IMG/VR virus record: IMGVR_UViG_3300042521_003026
Location: 1-60,979 of that record
Length of the DNA: 60,979 nucleotides
Origin: a virus
Direction: 5' to 3' (one strand)
The notes beneath the pieces are model-generated. The model was not told the DNA's origin. It did not search any database and was given only the letters and a program-made list of their open reading frames with translations. Numbering within the stretch: the stretch's first letter is position 1; each line of letters begins with the position of its first letter. The position numbers were made by a program, and so were the translations under genes. This document shows positions 40,603 to 48,972 of this stretch, one piece after another.

Positions 40603-41596
40603 TTGATATCACCTTAAAAGAGGTATAGTTACGTGCATCACCAAAAGACTTAAACACAAGACCTTCTCTTGGTACATCTGCCAATTCAGATCTGCCATCT
40701 GCCCAGTTTATTAAAATATCCAGAGATTCAAAATCCTCCAAACTTACATTACTAAACGTTGGTACATGATGTAATCTTGCATCGAGTCCTATCAAACTTA
40801 AAAAGTCCATTCTCTCTTGAGAAGAAAAATATCTCTGGTTTCTTATATCAAATACATCAAATATCTTGAGAGTAGGTTTTTTCAATTTATATGAATTCGA
40901 TTGTATTCCTGGTCCTATTAATTCTCCCTGTAAGGCGACAGAAGTACCTTTCAATCTGTGATTAAGTTCCAATTCTTCAGCAACACAATACCATGCACTT
41001 TCTTTACCTAGTTTCTGCTCAAAGTTTCTACTACAAGCGCCAAATCTACCTTCATGATGAAAGAACGTTGCACTTTTACCATCTAATTTTTCACTCACCT
41101 CAAATTTCAAATCGTGTGGTAGTGACTGTAGATGAGAAAACATGTTTTGTATTCTTTCTTGATCTGTTTTTCTTATGAAATGCGGAAACTTGCCAAGTAT
41201 ATCCGCATATATGAATTTCAATTCTGGTTCGTACTTTGTTATTCCTAATTGTTCTGTGACATCAGCACCTTCTGCCGTTGATACATCCACAAATCCTTGA
41301 AGCGGAAATACCAAACCTTGTGATATTTGATTTCTAATAGTAATCGTTTTTACTCTATCACCACCAGGCCCTCTCAATTTACCCTTTGATGTCTTTTCAT
41401 CCCACAAATTTGCACGTTTCAGTAGATCAACTGGAACGACAGAATCAATCTCCAAATAAACAACTTTATCACCAACATTAAATTGATCTTTTCTAACTAC
41501 ACACGACCATCCATCGACCCTAGCTACGACTATATTATCGGCATCAGGAATCGAATTGATGTCTGCTATTTTTCTAACAGAAGCTAATTTTCTCAT
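40571..41596 (-). CDS. RNA ligase, Rnl2/Rnl5-like, with N-terminal OB domain
   Basis: 341 residues. Residues 1-125 look like an OB fold (ARVDGWSCVVRKDQFNVGDK, ISQGLVFPL), as in Deinococcus DraRnl (Rnl5). The nucleotidyltransferase motif I is EKLDGKS with the reactive Lys at 170. Other motifs: RNFE (motif III region), LQGELIGPGI (IIIa), EGLVFK (IV) and FKVIS (V). It would seal nicks in RNA or repair cut tRNA. RBS GTAAGGC. Confidence 0.9.
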   Translation of the reverse strand: MRKLASVRKIADINSIPDADNIVVARVDGWSCVVRKDQFNVGDKVVYLEIDSVVPVDLLKRANLWDEKTSKGKLRGPGGDRVKTITIRNQISQGLVFPLQGFVDVSTAEGADVTEQLGITKYEPELKFIYADILGKFPHFIRKTDQERIQNMFSHLQSLPHDLKFEVSEKLDGKSATFFHHEGRFGACSRNFEQKLGKESAWYCVAEELELNHRLKGTSVALQGELIGPGIQSNSYKLKKPTLKIFDVFDIRNQRYFSSQERMDFLSLIGLDARLHHVPTFSNVSLEDFESLDILINWADGRSELADVPREGLVFKSFGDARNYTSFKVISNEWLRGNKNS

Positions 41597-41604
41597 TATA
41601 TGCC

Positions 41605-41916
41605 TTACAGAAATATTTCCACAAATGTTGAGCCTAGTTGGTATTTTAGCACACCATCATTTTCTAGTAAAGCGGGTTTCAGTGCCAAATCATAATCTTT
41701 TGTCAATAAATTTAAAATAGTTTCTACAGTCGATGAGTCTTTAAGGAAAAATCCCACGGTCACACTAGGAGAATCATCAAAATAAAGAGTCAATCTAAAA
41801 TCTCCAGGTTTGGTCGAGCAAGTTATTCCATTTACCTTAGCTTGTCTCCAAGAAATGGATAATGGATCATTTTTATCTCTTGTCACAACGTTCAACAATA
41901 CATTTTCAGCACTCAT
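41605..41916 (-). CDS. Hypothetical protein, 103 aa
   Basis: Starts MSAENVLLNVVTRDKNDPL with AAAGGATG upstream. Strand-rich (DFRLTLYFDDSPSVTVGFFL). It lies eight bases from the RNA ligase start and is probably co-transcribed. Unrecognised. Confidence 0.62.
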   Translation of the reverse strand: MSAENVLLNVVTRDKNDPLSISWRQAKVNGITCSTKPGDFRLTLYFDDSPSVTVGFFLKDSSTVETILNLLTKDYDLALKPALLENDGVLKYQLGSTFVEIFL

Positions 41917-41934
41917 TTACATCCTTTGTTAAGT

Positions 41935-42129
41935 TTAATCAGTTTTCTTTTTATAGTCCGTTTCATAAAAGCCTTTACCCTTAAATTGAGGCTTACTAGG
42001 TAATGGAAAAACTCGTACTAGAGTATCCGTAGCCATACAATCGGCACAATAAGTTGGTTTATCTTCCTCACTAAATTCTACATTCTCAAATGTATGATCG
42101 CATCTTTGACATTTATATTCAACTATGGG
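41935..42129 (-). CDS. FmdB-like zinc ribbon, 64 aa
   Basis: Start at 42129 (MPIVEYKCQRCDHTFE) with AGGAGAAGAA; a longer frame reaches 42162. CQRC and CADC form the zinc site, as in the FmdB/CxxC family. The protein near 60.1-60.3 kb has the same opening (MPTYDYQCQQC). Possibly a transcription or assembly cofactor (inference). Confidence 0.82.
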   Translation of the reverse strand, partial: PIVEYKCQRCDHTFENVEFSEEDKPTYCADCMATDTLVRVFPLPSKPQFKGKGFYETDYKKKTD

Positions 42130-42143
42130 CATATGTTCTTCTC

Positions 42144-42863
42144 CTATCTTGATACAACCCATTTACTGTTTACATCATTAAAATCTCTTCTCATCTTCAC
42201 AACAACGGGCTGATTTAACAATTCATAGTGTTCATCTAATACCGATGCATTTACAAACTTTACACCAAATTTTTTCTTAGTCTGTAAGTCATATTGTTTA
42301 GTGTGTATGTGACCAAAAACATGCAATTTCAGATTGTCTAACTTTTTAACTGCATTCAAAAGTTCTACATCACCACACGCTTCGCCATTTAAATTCTTAT
42401 CTAAGATGTTAAAACAAGGACCGTGAGTAATTAATACATCGGTGTTTGTTGGTATCTGATCCCAATATGCAAAAAGTTTACCTCTTGGTATGTTAAATGC
42501 CCAATCAAAAAAATATGGTGTGTATGGCGAACCAAACACGTTCAGGTCATACGATGAAATATAATGAGATTGATGATGCAGATATGTAATATTGGGAAAC
42601 TTTTTTAAAATTTGATAACAACTAGTGGCATTATAATGAAACTTCTCAAAACACCAATCGTGATTCCCTGCTATGAATATTTTATGCTGGTGTTCAAATT
42701 TATCGAACCAAGACAAAAAAGAATAAAGACTATTAATCTCGCCAACGTTGGTGATGTCGCCAGAATGTATAAGAATATCACCAGTTGGCACTGTCTTTAA
42801 TTGTGTGTGCTTAGTGTGAGTATCACTTATGCATACTATTTTTATTTCAGTATACTTTTTCAT
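42144..42863 (-). CDS. Calcineurin-like phosphoesterase (MPPED/UPF0046-like)
   Basis: 239 residues. Motifs in order: SDTHTKH, HSGDITNVG, AGNHDW, LITHGPCFNI and FGHIHTKQ. The LITHGP and GHIHTK order fits the MPPED group. The substrate is unknown. A sigma70-like promoter lies just upstream. Confidence 0.92.
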   Translation of the reverse strand: MKKYTEIKIVCISDTHTKHTQLKTVPTGDILIHSGDITNVGEINSLYSFLSWFDKFEHQHKIFIAGNHDWCFEKFHYNATSCYQILKKFPNITYLHHQSHYISSYDLNVFGSPYTPYFFDWAFNIPRGKLFAYWDQIPTNTDVLITHGPCFNILDKNLNGEACGDVELLNAVKKLDNLKLHVFGHIHTKQYDLQTKKKFGVKFVNASVLDEHYELLNQPVVVKMRRDFNDVNSKWVVSR

Positions 42864-42881
42864 TTCAATACCTCGACTATA

Positions 42882-42910
42882 ACTATAATTATAGTATCAC
42901 GAGTGATCAA
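42882..42910 (-). promoter_or_regulatory. Sigma70-type promoter
   Basis: TTGATC, 17-base spacer, TATAGT on the minus strand, 19 bases before the ATG of the phosphoesterase gene. Confidence 0.6.
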
Positions 42911-42919
42911 CAAAAACAA

Positions 42920-43174
42920 CTAAAATTCTAATTTTTCAAAATATTTGGTCCTGAGCCATTCGGCAGTTTCTTTTACTAGAGATTTCAAGTCATTACAAAT
43001 TATTTGATGAACAGAACCATCTTTTTGTTCTACTAATGCATCCCACTTTATCGTATTAGATTCGGTAAAGTTGCCAATTCTAACTTTGCATTTTAAACTA
43101 CTCGTAAATGCATGTAAACTATTGAGATCGTATAAGTATTCTGATTTGTTTATTATTGTGGTATTTGATGCCAT
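42920..43174 (-). CDS. Hypothetical protein, 84 aa
   Basis: Starts MASNTTIINKSEYLYDLN; a small alpha/beta protein with a basic C-terminal helix. One base separates it from the upstream gene stop. Unrecognised. Confidence 0.58.
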   Translation of the reverse strand: MASNTTIINKSEYLYDLNSLHAFTSSLKCKVRIGNFTESNTIKWDALVEQKDGSVHQIICNDLKSLVKETAEWLRTKYFEKLEF

Positions 43175-43175
43175 A

Positions 43176-43466
43176 TCAATCCATTGTTATTACAATTTCT
43201 ACAATTTCAAATATGTTTCTGATAATTTTTATTTCACCATTTTCATTTTGCCATTTTCTATCGAGTGGCGGAATTATATTATATCCCGCCAGATCTTCTA
43301 TGCTGTGAAAATGAGAACTTCTATCACATATTTTTTCTGCTAAGGAATGATTTTCAGTAACAAAGTATACCGGATTGTCCTCATCAATTTCTAATTCTAT
43401 ACAATCGTTTTTGCCAGGTCTAATTTTTAGATATTGATTGTTCTCCTTCTTCCTAATCAAATACAT
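43176..43466 (-). CDS. Hypothetical protein, 96 aa
   Basis: Starts MYLIRKKENNQYLKIRPG with TTAGGAAC upstream; beta-rich, then a C-terminal hydrophobic strand (IKIIRNIFEIVEIVITMD). Unrecognised. Confidence 0.6.
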   Translation of the reverse strand: MYLIRKKENNQYLKIRPGKNDCIELEIDEDNPVYFVTENHSLAEKICDRSSHFHSIEDLAGYNIIPPLDRKWQNENGEIKIIRNIFEIVEIVITMD

Positions 43467-43474
43467 ATTTGTTC

Positions 43475-43792
43475 CTAATCATGAAACAGTTTCCAAGCAA
43501 ATTTATACCAGAGATTTTTGATCTTACCAAAATTCATTAATTGATCTTCTATGAGTATTTTCTTCATTTCATACGTGGACATTTCATTGTCATTATAATC
43601 ATCACTTATACGCTTTCTGTATATTAAGTTCCAATTACTAGTACTATGATTCTCGCACTCTTCTTGTGCATATTTTTCTACGGTTAGAAGTCCATGTCTA
43701 TACTGTATTATAAACATGTCGTTCAACTGATTTTTTGCACACCACTGCGTTAAATCAAAATGACTATGCACCTTTACTATGTTGGTCAACAT
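43475..43792 (-). CDS. Hypothetical protein, 105 aa
   Basis: Starts MLTNIVKVHSHFDLTQWC; Trp-rich, ends with WYKFAWKLFHD. It overlaps the upstream gene by 29 bases. Unrecognised. Confidence 0.58.
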   Translation of the reverse strand: MLTNIVKVHSHFDLTQWCAKNQLNDMFIIQYRHGLLTVEKYAQEECENHSTSNWNLIYRKRISDDYNDNEMSTYEMKKILIEDQLMNFGKIKNLWYKFAWKLFHD

Positions 43793-44033
43793 TTATGAAA
43801 TACTCCAATTTATATAAAACGTCTCTGATGTTATCGCTTTCCGAAAAGAAACAAACTCCATCAACACCATTCTTATTTCGATAATAGACCTTTATTTTCC
43901 ATTCATCGGGTGTGCTTGTTTTTGCTTTTGGATTGGTTACGGAAGATACTGCGATATTCGATTCTGGAAATCTTTGCACTAAAAATTGTGCGATGTTTTC
44001 ACACAACGAATGCAATTCATAATTAGCTGTCAT
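43764..44033 (-). CDS. Hypothetical protein, 89 aa, behind a structured leader
   Basis: The start at 44033 (MTANYELHSLCENIAQFL) follows GAGGAG; an earlier GTG at 44057 is less likely. Alpha/beta. A pseudoknot-capable leader of about 120 bases precedes it, so it may be regulated in its message. Function unknown. Confidence 0.6.
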   Translation of the reverse strand: MTANYELHSLCENIAQFLVQRFPESNIAVSSVTNPKAKTSTPDEWKIKVYYRNKNGVDGVCFFSESDNIRDVLYKLEYFINVDQHSKGA

Positions 44034-44062
44034 ATTATTCTCCTCTTTCATTACCACTAAAA

Positions 44063-44122
44063 GTCAGTGACAAACTTACAAAACGGTATCACAAACTGAC
44101 TCAGAAAAATTAGTGATACCGT
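44063..44122 (-). promoter_or_regulatory. Candidate pseudoknot leader / hairpin
   Basis: Stem 1 pairs ACGGTATCAC (44113-44122) with GTGATACCGT (44083-44092). Stem 2 pairs GTCAGT (44095-44100) with ACTGAC (44063-44068). The stems interleave as in an H-type pseudoknot. It lies just before the ribosome site of the gene at 44033 and downstream of hsp20, so it may act as a terminator or a 5' leader switch. Confidence 0.6.
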
Positions 44123-44160
44123 AAACCAAAACAGACATTGTATCATACAATCTAATATAC

Positions 44161-44189
44161 ATTCTATAATACTTCTCACGACTAGTCAA
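44161..44189 (-). promoter_or_regulatory. Sigma70-type promoter
   Basis: TTGACT, 17-base spacer, TAGAAT on the minus strand. A transcript from here would carry the pseudoknot as a leader of roughly 120 bases before the ATG at 44033. Confidence 0.6.
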
Positions 44190-44206
44190 CTCAAAAATTA
44201 CAACAA

Positions 44207-44530
44207 TCAATCAAACGAACTTTTTATATCTATTTTCTTCACATGTTCCAAATTCTCCTTTTCTCTAAATTTTACTACAAGCAATCCATCTTTTAGTACA
44301 GCCGATTCTACCTCAGCTTCAACCACAGATGATATTTTATAAGTATACTTAAAAGGACTAACAAATTCATTAGATTTGTCCGAAGAAATGCTTAAAATTC
44401 TACTTAATTCATTATATTCTATATTTACATCTTCGGTTGAATGTCCTGCTAAATTCAAATTGACTGTATAATTTTTTGGTGAATGTCCGATGAAAGGCGA
44501 CCCTCCCAAAAGTTCCGAAAGAATTGACAT
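44207..44530 (-). CDS. Hsp20-type small heat-shock protein
   Basis: 107 residues from the ATG at 44530 (MSILSELLGGSPFIGHSP) with GGAGAAAAAC upstream. The alpha-crystallin domain is visible (VNLNLAGHSTEDVNIEY, SVVEAEVESAVLKDGLLVVK), with the conserved AVLKDGLL. T4-like phages of marine bacteria often carry such a chaperone, and it may help capsid assembly (inference). Confidence 0.9.
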   Translation of the reverse strand: MSILSELLGGSPFIGHSPKNYTVNLNLAGHSTEDVNIEYNELSRILSISSDKSNEFVSPFKYTYKISSVVEAEVESAVLKDGLLVVKFREKENLEHVKKIDIKSSFD

Positions 44531-44586
44531 AGTTTTTCTCCTATTAAAAAACAAATGTTATACACAATCTCTTTCTAAACATCAGA

Positions 44587-44844
44587 TCAAGATTCTTCAA
44601 GATGCTTTCTCAAAATTTTTTCCCATTGGTCTGCGTCCATTCGCATACCTAATCTATTTTCTAATCTGGCCTCACGAATTTCATCCGTAATTAATTCTCT
44701 AGTATTGGCGTTGAGATTATTCCAATTTCTTAATATATCTTCAACGACGATACTAACAATATAAGTTTTTCTGCCCAGTGCATATCTAAATGCAGAAAGT
44801 AGAGAATTGCAAGTCACAACACACTCAGCTTCGTCTTTATGCAC
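44587..44844 (-). CDS. Hypothetical protein, 85 aa (GTG start)
   Basis: GTG at 44844 after CGGAGAGAAAA. Helical; includes YIVSIVVEDILRNWNNLNAN. Overlaps the upstream gene by eight bases. Unrecognised. Confidence 0.6.
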   Translation of the reverse strand: MHKDEAECVVTCNSLLSAFRYALGRKTYIVSIVVEDILRNWNNLNANTRELITDEIREARLENRLGMRMDADQWEKILRKHLEES

Positions 44845-45133
44845 TTTTCTCTCCGATTAGTTTATCAACCTGTCTTTGTATTAACTGAACATCACCATCC
44901 TGTCTTATTACACGCTCCGTCATCTCTGGTGATACATAAATGCTTATTTCGTTCTTCTTATATCTATAGTGTATCACAGGCGGACCAACAAGTCTAACAC
45001 TAACTATTAGTCCATCCTTTTCCATATACAAGGAATGATCTTTGATATCAAAGTTCCAACCTCTAAGTTTTCTAAAAATCAAATATACATCGCCCCTATT
45101 TGTGGCTAGATATTTGGATAAACTTAAACTCAT
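44837..45133 (-). CDS. Hypothetical protein, 98 aa
   Basis: Starts MSLSLSKYLATNRGDVYL with GGAGAATGCGGA upstream; its ATG overlaps the upstream stop as ATGA. Alpha/beta. Unrecognised. Confidence 0.62.
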   Translation of the reverse strand: MSLSLSKYLATNRGDVYLIFRKLRGWNFDIKDHSLYMEKDGLIVSVRLVGPPVIHYRYKKNEISIYVSPEMTERVIRQDGDVQLIQRQVDKLIGEKSA

Positions 45134-45654
45134 TCCGCATTCTCCGCTTTTGTGTTTTTATTTCTTATCTTTGATATTTCTTTCCATATTCTTTTTTGTC
45201 TGGTGATCTCGGCGGACCAGTATTCAACTCCGTTTGCAATTTGAGTTTCTATTGGATCGGTTATTGGTCCATAAATGTGAACACCCCATCCGCCAAATTG
45301 ATCGAACGAAGGTCTTTTAAATTTCGCACTAGCATCATCTTGCTCTTGCTTCCTTGTCGTCTGCAATCGATCTGCAACGCAAGCCGTAACCCATTCTTCT
45401 AATGATTCTCTATCGTCAAAGTATAACATATCACTGTCTACATCGATATACACCTTTGACATTTCTAGAAAAACGGGGACTGGTATTTTTAAACGAACCT
45501 TCTGAGTCTCGATATCAAGAGACAAAAGATTTTCTATGTTAGTTTCTAAGTAAAGATTATTGTCGTCGAAAAATTCTCGGTAAAAGTGAAAATCTAAATG
45601 TTTCTCCGACTCATCCTCCTTTGGATAATGTTTAAGTGTTATTTTAGTACTCAT
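45130..45654 (-). CDS. Hypothetical protein, 174 aa
   Basis: Starts MSTKITLKHYPKEDESEK; alpha/beta, with a C-terminal part that contains FGGWGVHIYGPITDPIET and a basic helix. Divergent from the plus-strand gene at 45717. No family recognised. Confidence 0.65.
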   Translation of the reverse strand: MSTKITLKHYPKEDESEKHLDFHFYREFFDDNNLYLETNIENLLSLDIETQKVRLKIPVPVFLEMSKVYIDVDSDMLYFDDRESLEEWVTACVADRLQTTRKQEQDDASAKFKRPSFDQFGGWGVHIYGPITDPIETQIANGVEYWSAEITRQKRIWKEISKIRNKNTKAENAE

Positions 45655-45672
45655 ATATGCTAAAAAACTCTC

Positions 45673-45680
45673 AATAAATA
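45673..45680 (+). promoter_or_regulatory. Late promoter octamer AATAAATA
   Basis: Plus strand, 36 bases before the ATG at 45717. Confidence 0.5.
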
Positions 45681-45716
45681 CTCATATAGAAAACATTATA
45701 TATCATTCTAATTAAA

Positions 45717-46058
45717 ATGACAATAAAAAATAGACTATTAAAATTAATATCAGAAGATAAAAATAAATTGTCCAAACTTCTCTTTGAGAAGGGATTTAAT
45801 AGAAGCACATCTAATGATATTGAAAATATGAAATTGTTTGCTAGAAAGCAAGATGGATATCATTCTATCATAATTTTTCAAAAAAGTGAACCGAATTTAA
45901 AGGAATTTGATCAAGTATTTTTTTGTTTATATAATCACAAAATTGGAGAAAAAATAGGCTCCTGGAACTCGGATACGGGTAAAAGTTCCGATCCAGAAGC
46001 TGCTATAATTTGTGAATGGCTGATGCCATTGCCAAATACATTTAAGGTTAGAGATTAA
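45717..46058 (+). CDS. Hypothetical protein, possible capsid-targeting leader, 113 aa
   Basis: Starts MTIKNRLLKLISE then DKNKLSKLLFEKGFNR. The LLKLISE ending resembles, more weakly, the FxxFLxE leaders at 34-37 kb. A lone plus-strand gene in a minus-strand region, with a late octamer. No Shine-Dalgarno. Function unknown. Confidence 0.55.
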   Translation: MTIKNRLLKLISEDKNKLSKLLFEKGFNRSTSNDIENMKLFARKQDGYHSIIIFQKSEPNLKEFDQVFFCLYNHKIGEKIGSWNSDTGKSSDPEAAIICEWLMPLPNTFKVRD

Positions 46059-46366
46059 CCATTTAAAACTGCGGGAATCATAGATTCCGAAACATACTGT
46101 GCATCATTGCATAGTACTGTTATTGATTTTTTAATTTGATCGAGACAGCGGAAAAAGTTTTCATGATCGTTCTTTTGCGACCAACTTTCTAGCTCGGATA
46201 ATAATCGCTTTTGATTATGAACAATATTTTCATAGAGATGAAGTCTTTCCGAAAGTCCACTCTGACCTTCAAGTTCAGAAATAATTTTACAGTCAAAGAT
46301 TGCAGATTCTAAATCTTGCAAATTACTTTTTAGGTTGTTCAAAACCCCTGACAACTGTTGTTTCAT
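46055..46366 (-). CDS. Hypothetical coiled-coil protein, 103 aa
   Basis: Starts MKQQLSGVLNNLKSNLQDL with AGAGGTGC upstream. Two long helices with a possible coiled coil. It converges with the gene at 45717 with a four-base overlap. Unrecognised. Confidence 0.6.
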   Translation of the reverse strand: MKQQLSGVLNNLKSNLQDLESAIFDCKIISELEGQSGLSERLHLYENIVHNQKRLLSELESWSQKNDHENFFRCLDQIKKSITVLCNDAQYVSESMIPAVLNG

Positions 46367-46487
46367 TCAAAGCACCTCTTTTTATTAAATCTTCGGAAAA
46401 TATAGAAAATAAGACTATAACTGTTAATACAAATAAAACCGCAACTACATCGACCAAAAAAACTTTGGTATCACTCGATAATTTCAT
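46323..46487 (-). CDS. Small membrane protein, 54 aa
   Basis: 54 residues from the ATG at 46487: a charged start (MKLSSDTKVF), one hydrophobic segment (VDVVAVLFVLTVIVLFSIF), then a polar tail. It overlaps the next gene by 44 bases. Weak ribosome site, so uncertain. Confidence 0.42.
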   Translation of the reverse strand: MKLSSDTKVFLVDVVAVLFVLTVIVLFSIFSEDLIKRGALNETTVVRGFEQPKK

Positions 46488-46611
46488 TTCACAACCTAAT
46501 TTTAGAAGACTCGACTATTCCTTAGCTTTATAGTGACACTATGACACTGTAGTATATATTTATCAATATCAATTTTTATCATTTTAAGAATATAAGAAAG
46601 TATACTTTAGA

Positions 46612-47151
46612 CTATTCATCACTTTCTTCCGCTTCTTTTACGGCCTTTTCAAACTCTTTCTTACCCTTCTTTGTGCCCAAAAACTTATGCAATTCTTCAG
46701 GTGAAGCAAATTTGTGCTTGGTCTGTAGTTTGCCAAGTGCAACATCTTCATTGTGTCTTGAAATTGCATCTTCAAACGATTTCTTGGACTCTTTGACCGA
46801 CTTCTTTAATTGTTTTAGTGTCTTTTTCTCTATCTTTGGAATAACAGGGCCGTTTTCTTTGATTTTGATATCTTCATATGGAGCAATTTGCATACGATAT
46901 AACTCTAGTTTGGCACACTCAAGTGCACCCATTATTTCATTCCAATCGGAATAACCAACACCATAAAAATCTACATGTTCTTTAGCAAATTCAATATAAC
47001 CAAGTATGAGTTTGGTAATAGTATAATTTAATCTACCGGCCAGTAATCCATCACCCGTCTCACCAAAATGAACTATATCTACCAATTTTTCTATTAATTC
47101 GTCTATATACGTATCTAAAAGTCTTCTTTCTTCGATTTTAATGTACGGCAT
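46612..47151 (-). CDS. Conserved phage protein of unknown function, 179 aa
   Basis: Starts [20 protein letters not shown] with AAGGAG upstream; the opening MPYIK.EER is seen in several phage proteins. Helical N-terminal domain, Lys/Glu-rich C-terminal half with repeated KK and EE. It is one base from the upstream stop. Function unknown. Confidence 0.68.
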   Translation of the reverse strand: MPYIKIEERRLLDTYIDELIEKLVDIVHFGETGDGLLAGRLNYTITKLILGYIEFAKEHVDFYGVGYSDWNEIMGALECAKLELYRMQIAPYEDIKIKENGPVIPKIEKKTLKQLKKSVKESKKSFEDAISRHNEDVALGKLQTKHKFASPEELHKFLGTKKGKKEFEKAVKEAEESDE

Positions 47152-47152
47152 T

Positions 47153-47542
47153 CTATTGTTCTCCTTTCAGCATATTGGCAAGTTCGCCGTTTTCCACCTG
47201 TTCCCAATCTACATAATAAATTGGCAACCCAAGACCTTGTGCATATTTAATTTCTTCTCTTACGCCTACTGATTTTTCCCAACCTTCTAATTTGAGTACT
47301 ATCACACTATCAGATCTTTCGACAAATGCTTTATCAAAGTGTTCCCAAAATGAAAAAATATGCGGTAGTTCATAATCTTCCCAAGGTGCATTGTATGATA
47401 TGGGAGAAAAAACAAAAACGTTTTGCTTTAAAAGTTCAACCGCAACATCGGTAACTTTTTTGAATCTTTCTTTCATTACAGCTTTATCGGCGTGTGTGTA
47501 TGGACACGCTAAGTAATGCAGTTTATACGTGACTTTATTCAT
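47153..47542 (-). CDS. DUF1937-like (nucleoside 2-deoxyribosyltransferase fold)
   Basis: 129 residues. The opening ([19 protein letters not shown]), [17 protein letters not shown] and [20 protein letters not shown] are typical of the DUF1937 group of deoxyribosyltransferase-like proteins. It could act in nucleotide salvage, but no activity is certain. A sigma70-like promoter lies upstream. Confidence 0.8.
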   Translation of the reverse strand: MNKVTYKLHYLACPYTHADKAVMKERFKKVTDVAVELLKQNVFVFSPISYNAPWEDYELPHIFSFWEHFDKAFVERSDSVIVLKLEGWEKSVGVREEIKYAQGLGLPIYYVDWEQVENGELANMLKGEQ

Positions 47543-47578
47543 ATATTCAACCCTCTCTTCTTTGTAGAGCGTATGTTG

Positions 47579-47607
47579 AATATAACACGATCACAATGTC
47601 GTGTCAA
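47579..47607 (-). promoter_or_regulatory. Sigma70-type promoter
   Basis: TTGACA, 17-base spacer, TATATT on the minus strand, 37 bases before the ATG at 47542. It lies right after the 3' end of the gp27-like gene, so it starts a new unit. Confidence 0.8.
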
Positions 47608-47613
47608 TTATAA

Positions 47614-48969
47614 TTAAACAGTGTCCTTGTATCGCTCAAATGGATCTTCGTGTTCAATTTTTTGCCAGAATCCATCTCTTGCCACTTCAAGATCTATCGT
47701 GTATGCTGTGAATGATATGTGGTGCTTTAATGATGTTATTAAATAATTGCCATAATAATATCTATTATACTTTTCGGGTCTGTTCGAGTCAACGTCTCCG
47801 GCCTCTTCAGGAAGCTCTATTTTGATGACCTCACCAACATTTCGTCTAGGATCGCCTGGTATACTCATAGCGAATCTCGTGTAAAACATTTGAGCCAATT
47901 TGGCAGTTCTACTCAGCGCATATGATTCCAAATTTAATGAATGTTCTTCTGGATTATAGGATTCTATTCCCAAATTTGTGCTTATTAATTTTCTATGTGC
48001 CATCACAGAATCGGCAAGATGGCTATTTTCCGATATAACCCTTTCTGGTTCCAGCTTGTTGAAACTATCCCAATCACGATTTATTTTGAAATCGTATTTG
48101 TTAAATTTTCTTAAAACCGAATCGACCGTTATCAATTCTTGGCCATAAAATCCCATATCAAGGAATCTCATCGTGTCGTACCAGCCTACCCAGTCTATAA
48201 ACTCAATTCGTTTAATATCCTTTTCAACTTCTTTACTATAGTTTTCAGGATTTCTCATATTAGCAATTCTTCTGACATACGTTTCAGTATGTTCCTGCAA
48301 TAATAGAGAATCCAAACTAACATATCTAAAATCTGTTTTAGTTTCAAAGAATAGATAAGGTGGCATATGACCTTTGCCATTCGTTGAGCCGCTTGGTATT
48401 GATCTGGCCGCAAAAAGGTTTATCAATTCATATGGACTTTTATTTCCAATACAAAAGTTATGCTCACCTGATGTTTCTTCTACTATTAGTTTCTTTCTAG
48501 ATTGCTCTGGTTTTGTGGTATCGGTGATGTAGTTATTAAATACATCTTTGACCATATCAGAATATTTTACGTGCTTCCATCCCTTGAACACTTTATTTTT
48601 ATATGCATTACAACTCTCTCTGGAAAGCAAGTGAAATGTATATTGTTGTGCTTTAGTTTGAAGTATTGTTCTTCCCGTGACTTTGTAAACGTCAAATTCT
48701 AGTATGATAGGATCAAGTTCTTCTGATGGTTTCTCAGGATTTCTTTTTGTAAATATCACACGCAAAACTTCTTCGCCGATAAATGGAAAAAGAGTACACA
48801 GATCCATAGCATCCGTCACACTCAATTCTCCTGTCATTGGTGTACCGAAAATGTCCTCATAGATCATTAAATTGCCACGCAAGGCAGAGATATCATAATC
48901 TCGTCCGTTGTATGCAATTAGACGCATTTCTTTTAGTACGTAATCTTTTACGTTTACATTATTTTCCAT
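47614..48969 (-). CDS. Baseplate hub protein, gp27-like
   Basis: 451 residues. The opening (MENNVNVKDYVLKEMRLIAY) and FGTPMTGELSVTDAMDLC, then LLSRESCNAYKNKVFKGW, fit hub proteins of the gp27/gpD type that carry gp5. Position next to gp53 and gp48 supports this. Sequence similarity to T4 gp27 itself is weak, so the assignment rests on context. Confidence 0.65.
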   Translation of the reverse strand: MENNVNVKDYVLKEMRLIAYNGRDYDISALRGNLMIYEDIFGTPMTGELSVTDAMDLCTLFPFIGEEVLRVIFTKRNPEKPSEELDPIILEFDVYKVTGRTILQTKAQQYTFHLLSRESCNAYKNKVFKGWKHVKYSDMVKDVFNNYITDTTKPEQSRKKLIVEETSGEHNFCIGNKSPYELINLFAARSIPSGSTNGKGHMPPYLFFETKTDFRYVSLDSLLLQEHTETYVRRIANMRNPENYSKEVEKDIKRIEFIDWVGWYDTMRFLDMGFYGQELITVDSVLRKFNKYDFKINRDWDSFNKLEPERVISENSHLADSVMAHRKLISTNLGIESYNPEEHSLNLESYALSRTAKLAQMFYTRFAMSIPGDPRRNVGEVIKIELPEEAGDVDSNRPEKYNRYYYGNYLITSLKHHISFTAYTIDLEVARDGFWQKIEHEDPFERYKDTV

Positions 48970-48972
48970 AAT

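Noticed and set aside
46300-46533. Plus-strand 77-residue frame at 46.3 kb
   Set aside because: No ribosome site, and lies antisense to two minus-strand frames, one with a good AGAGGT site.
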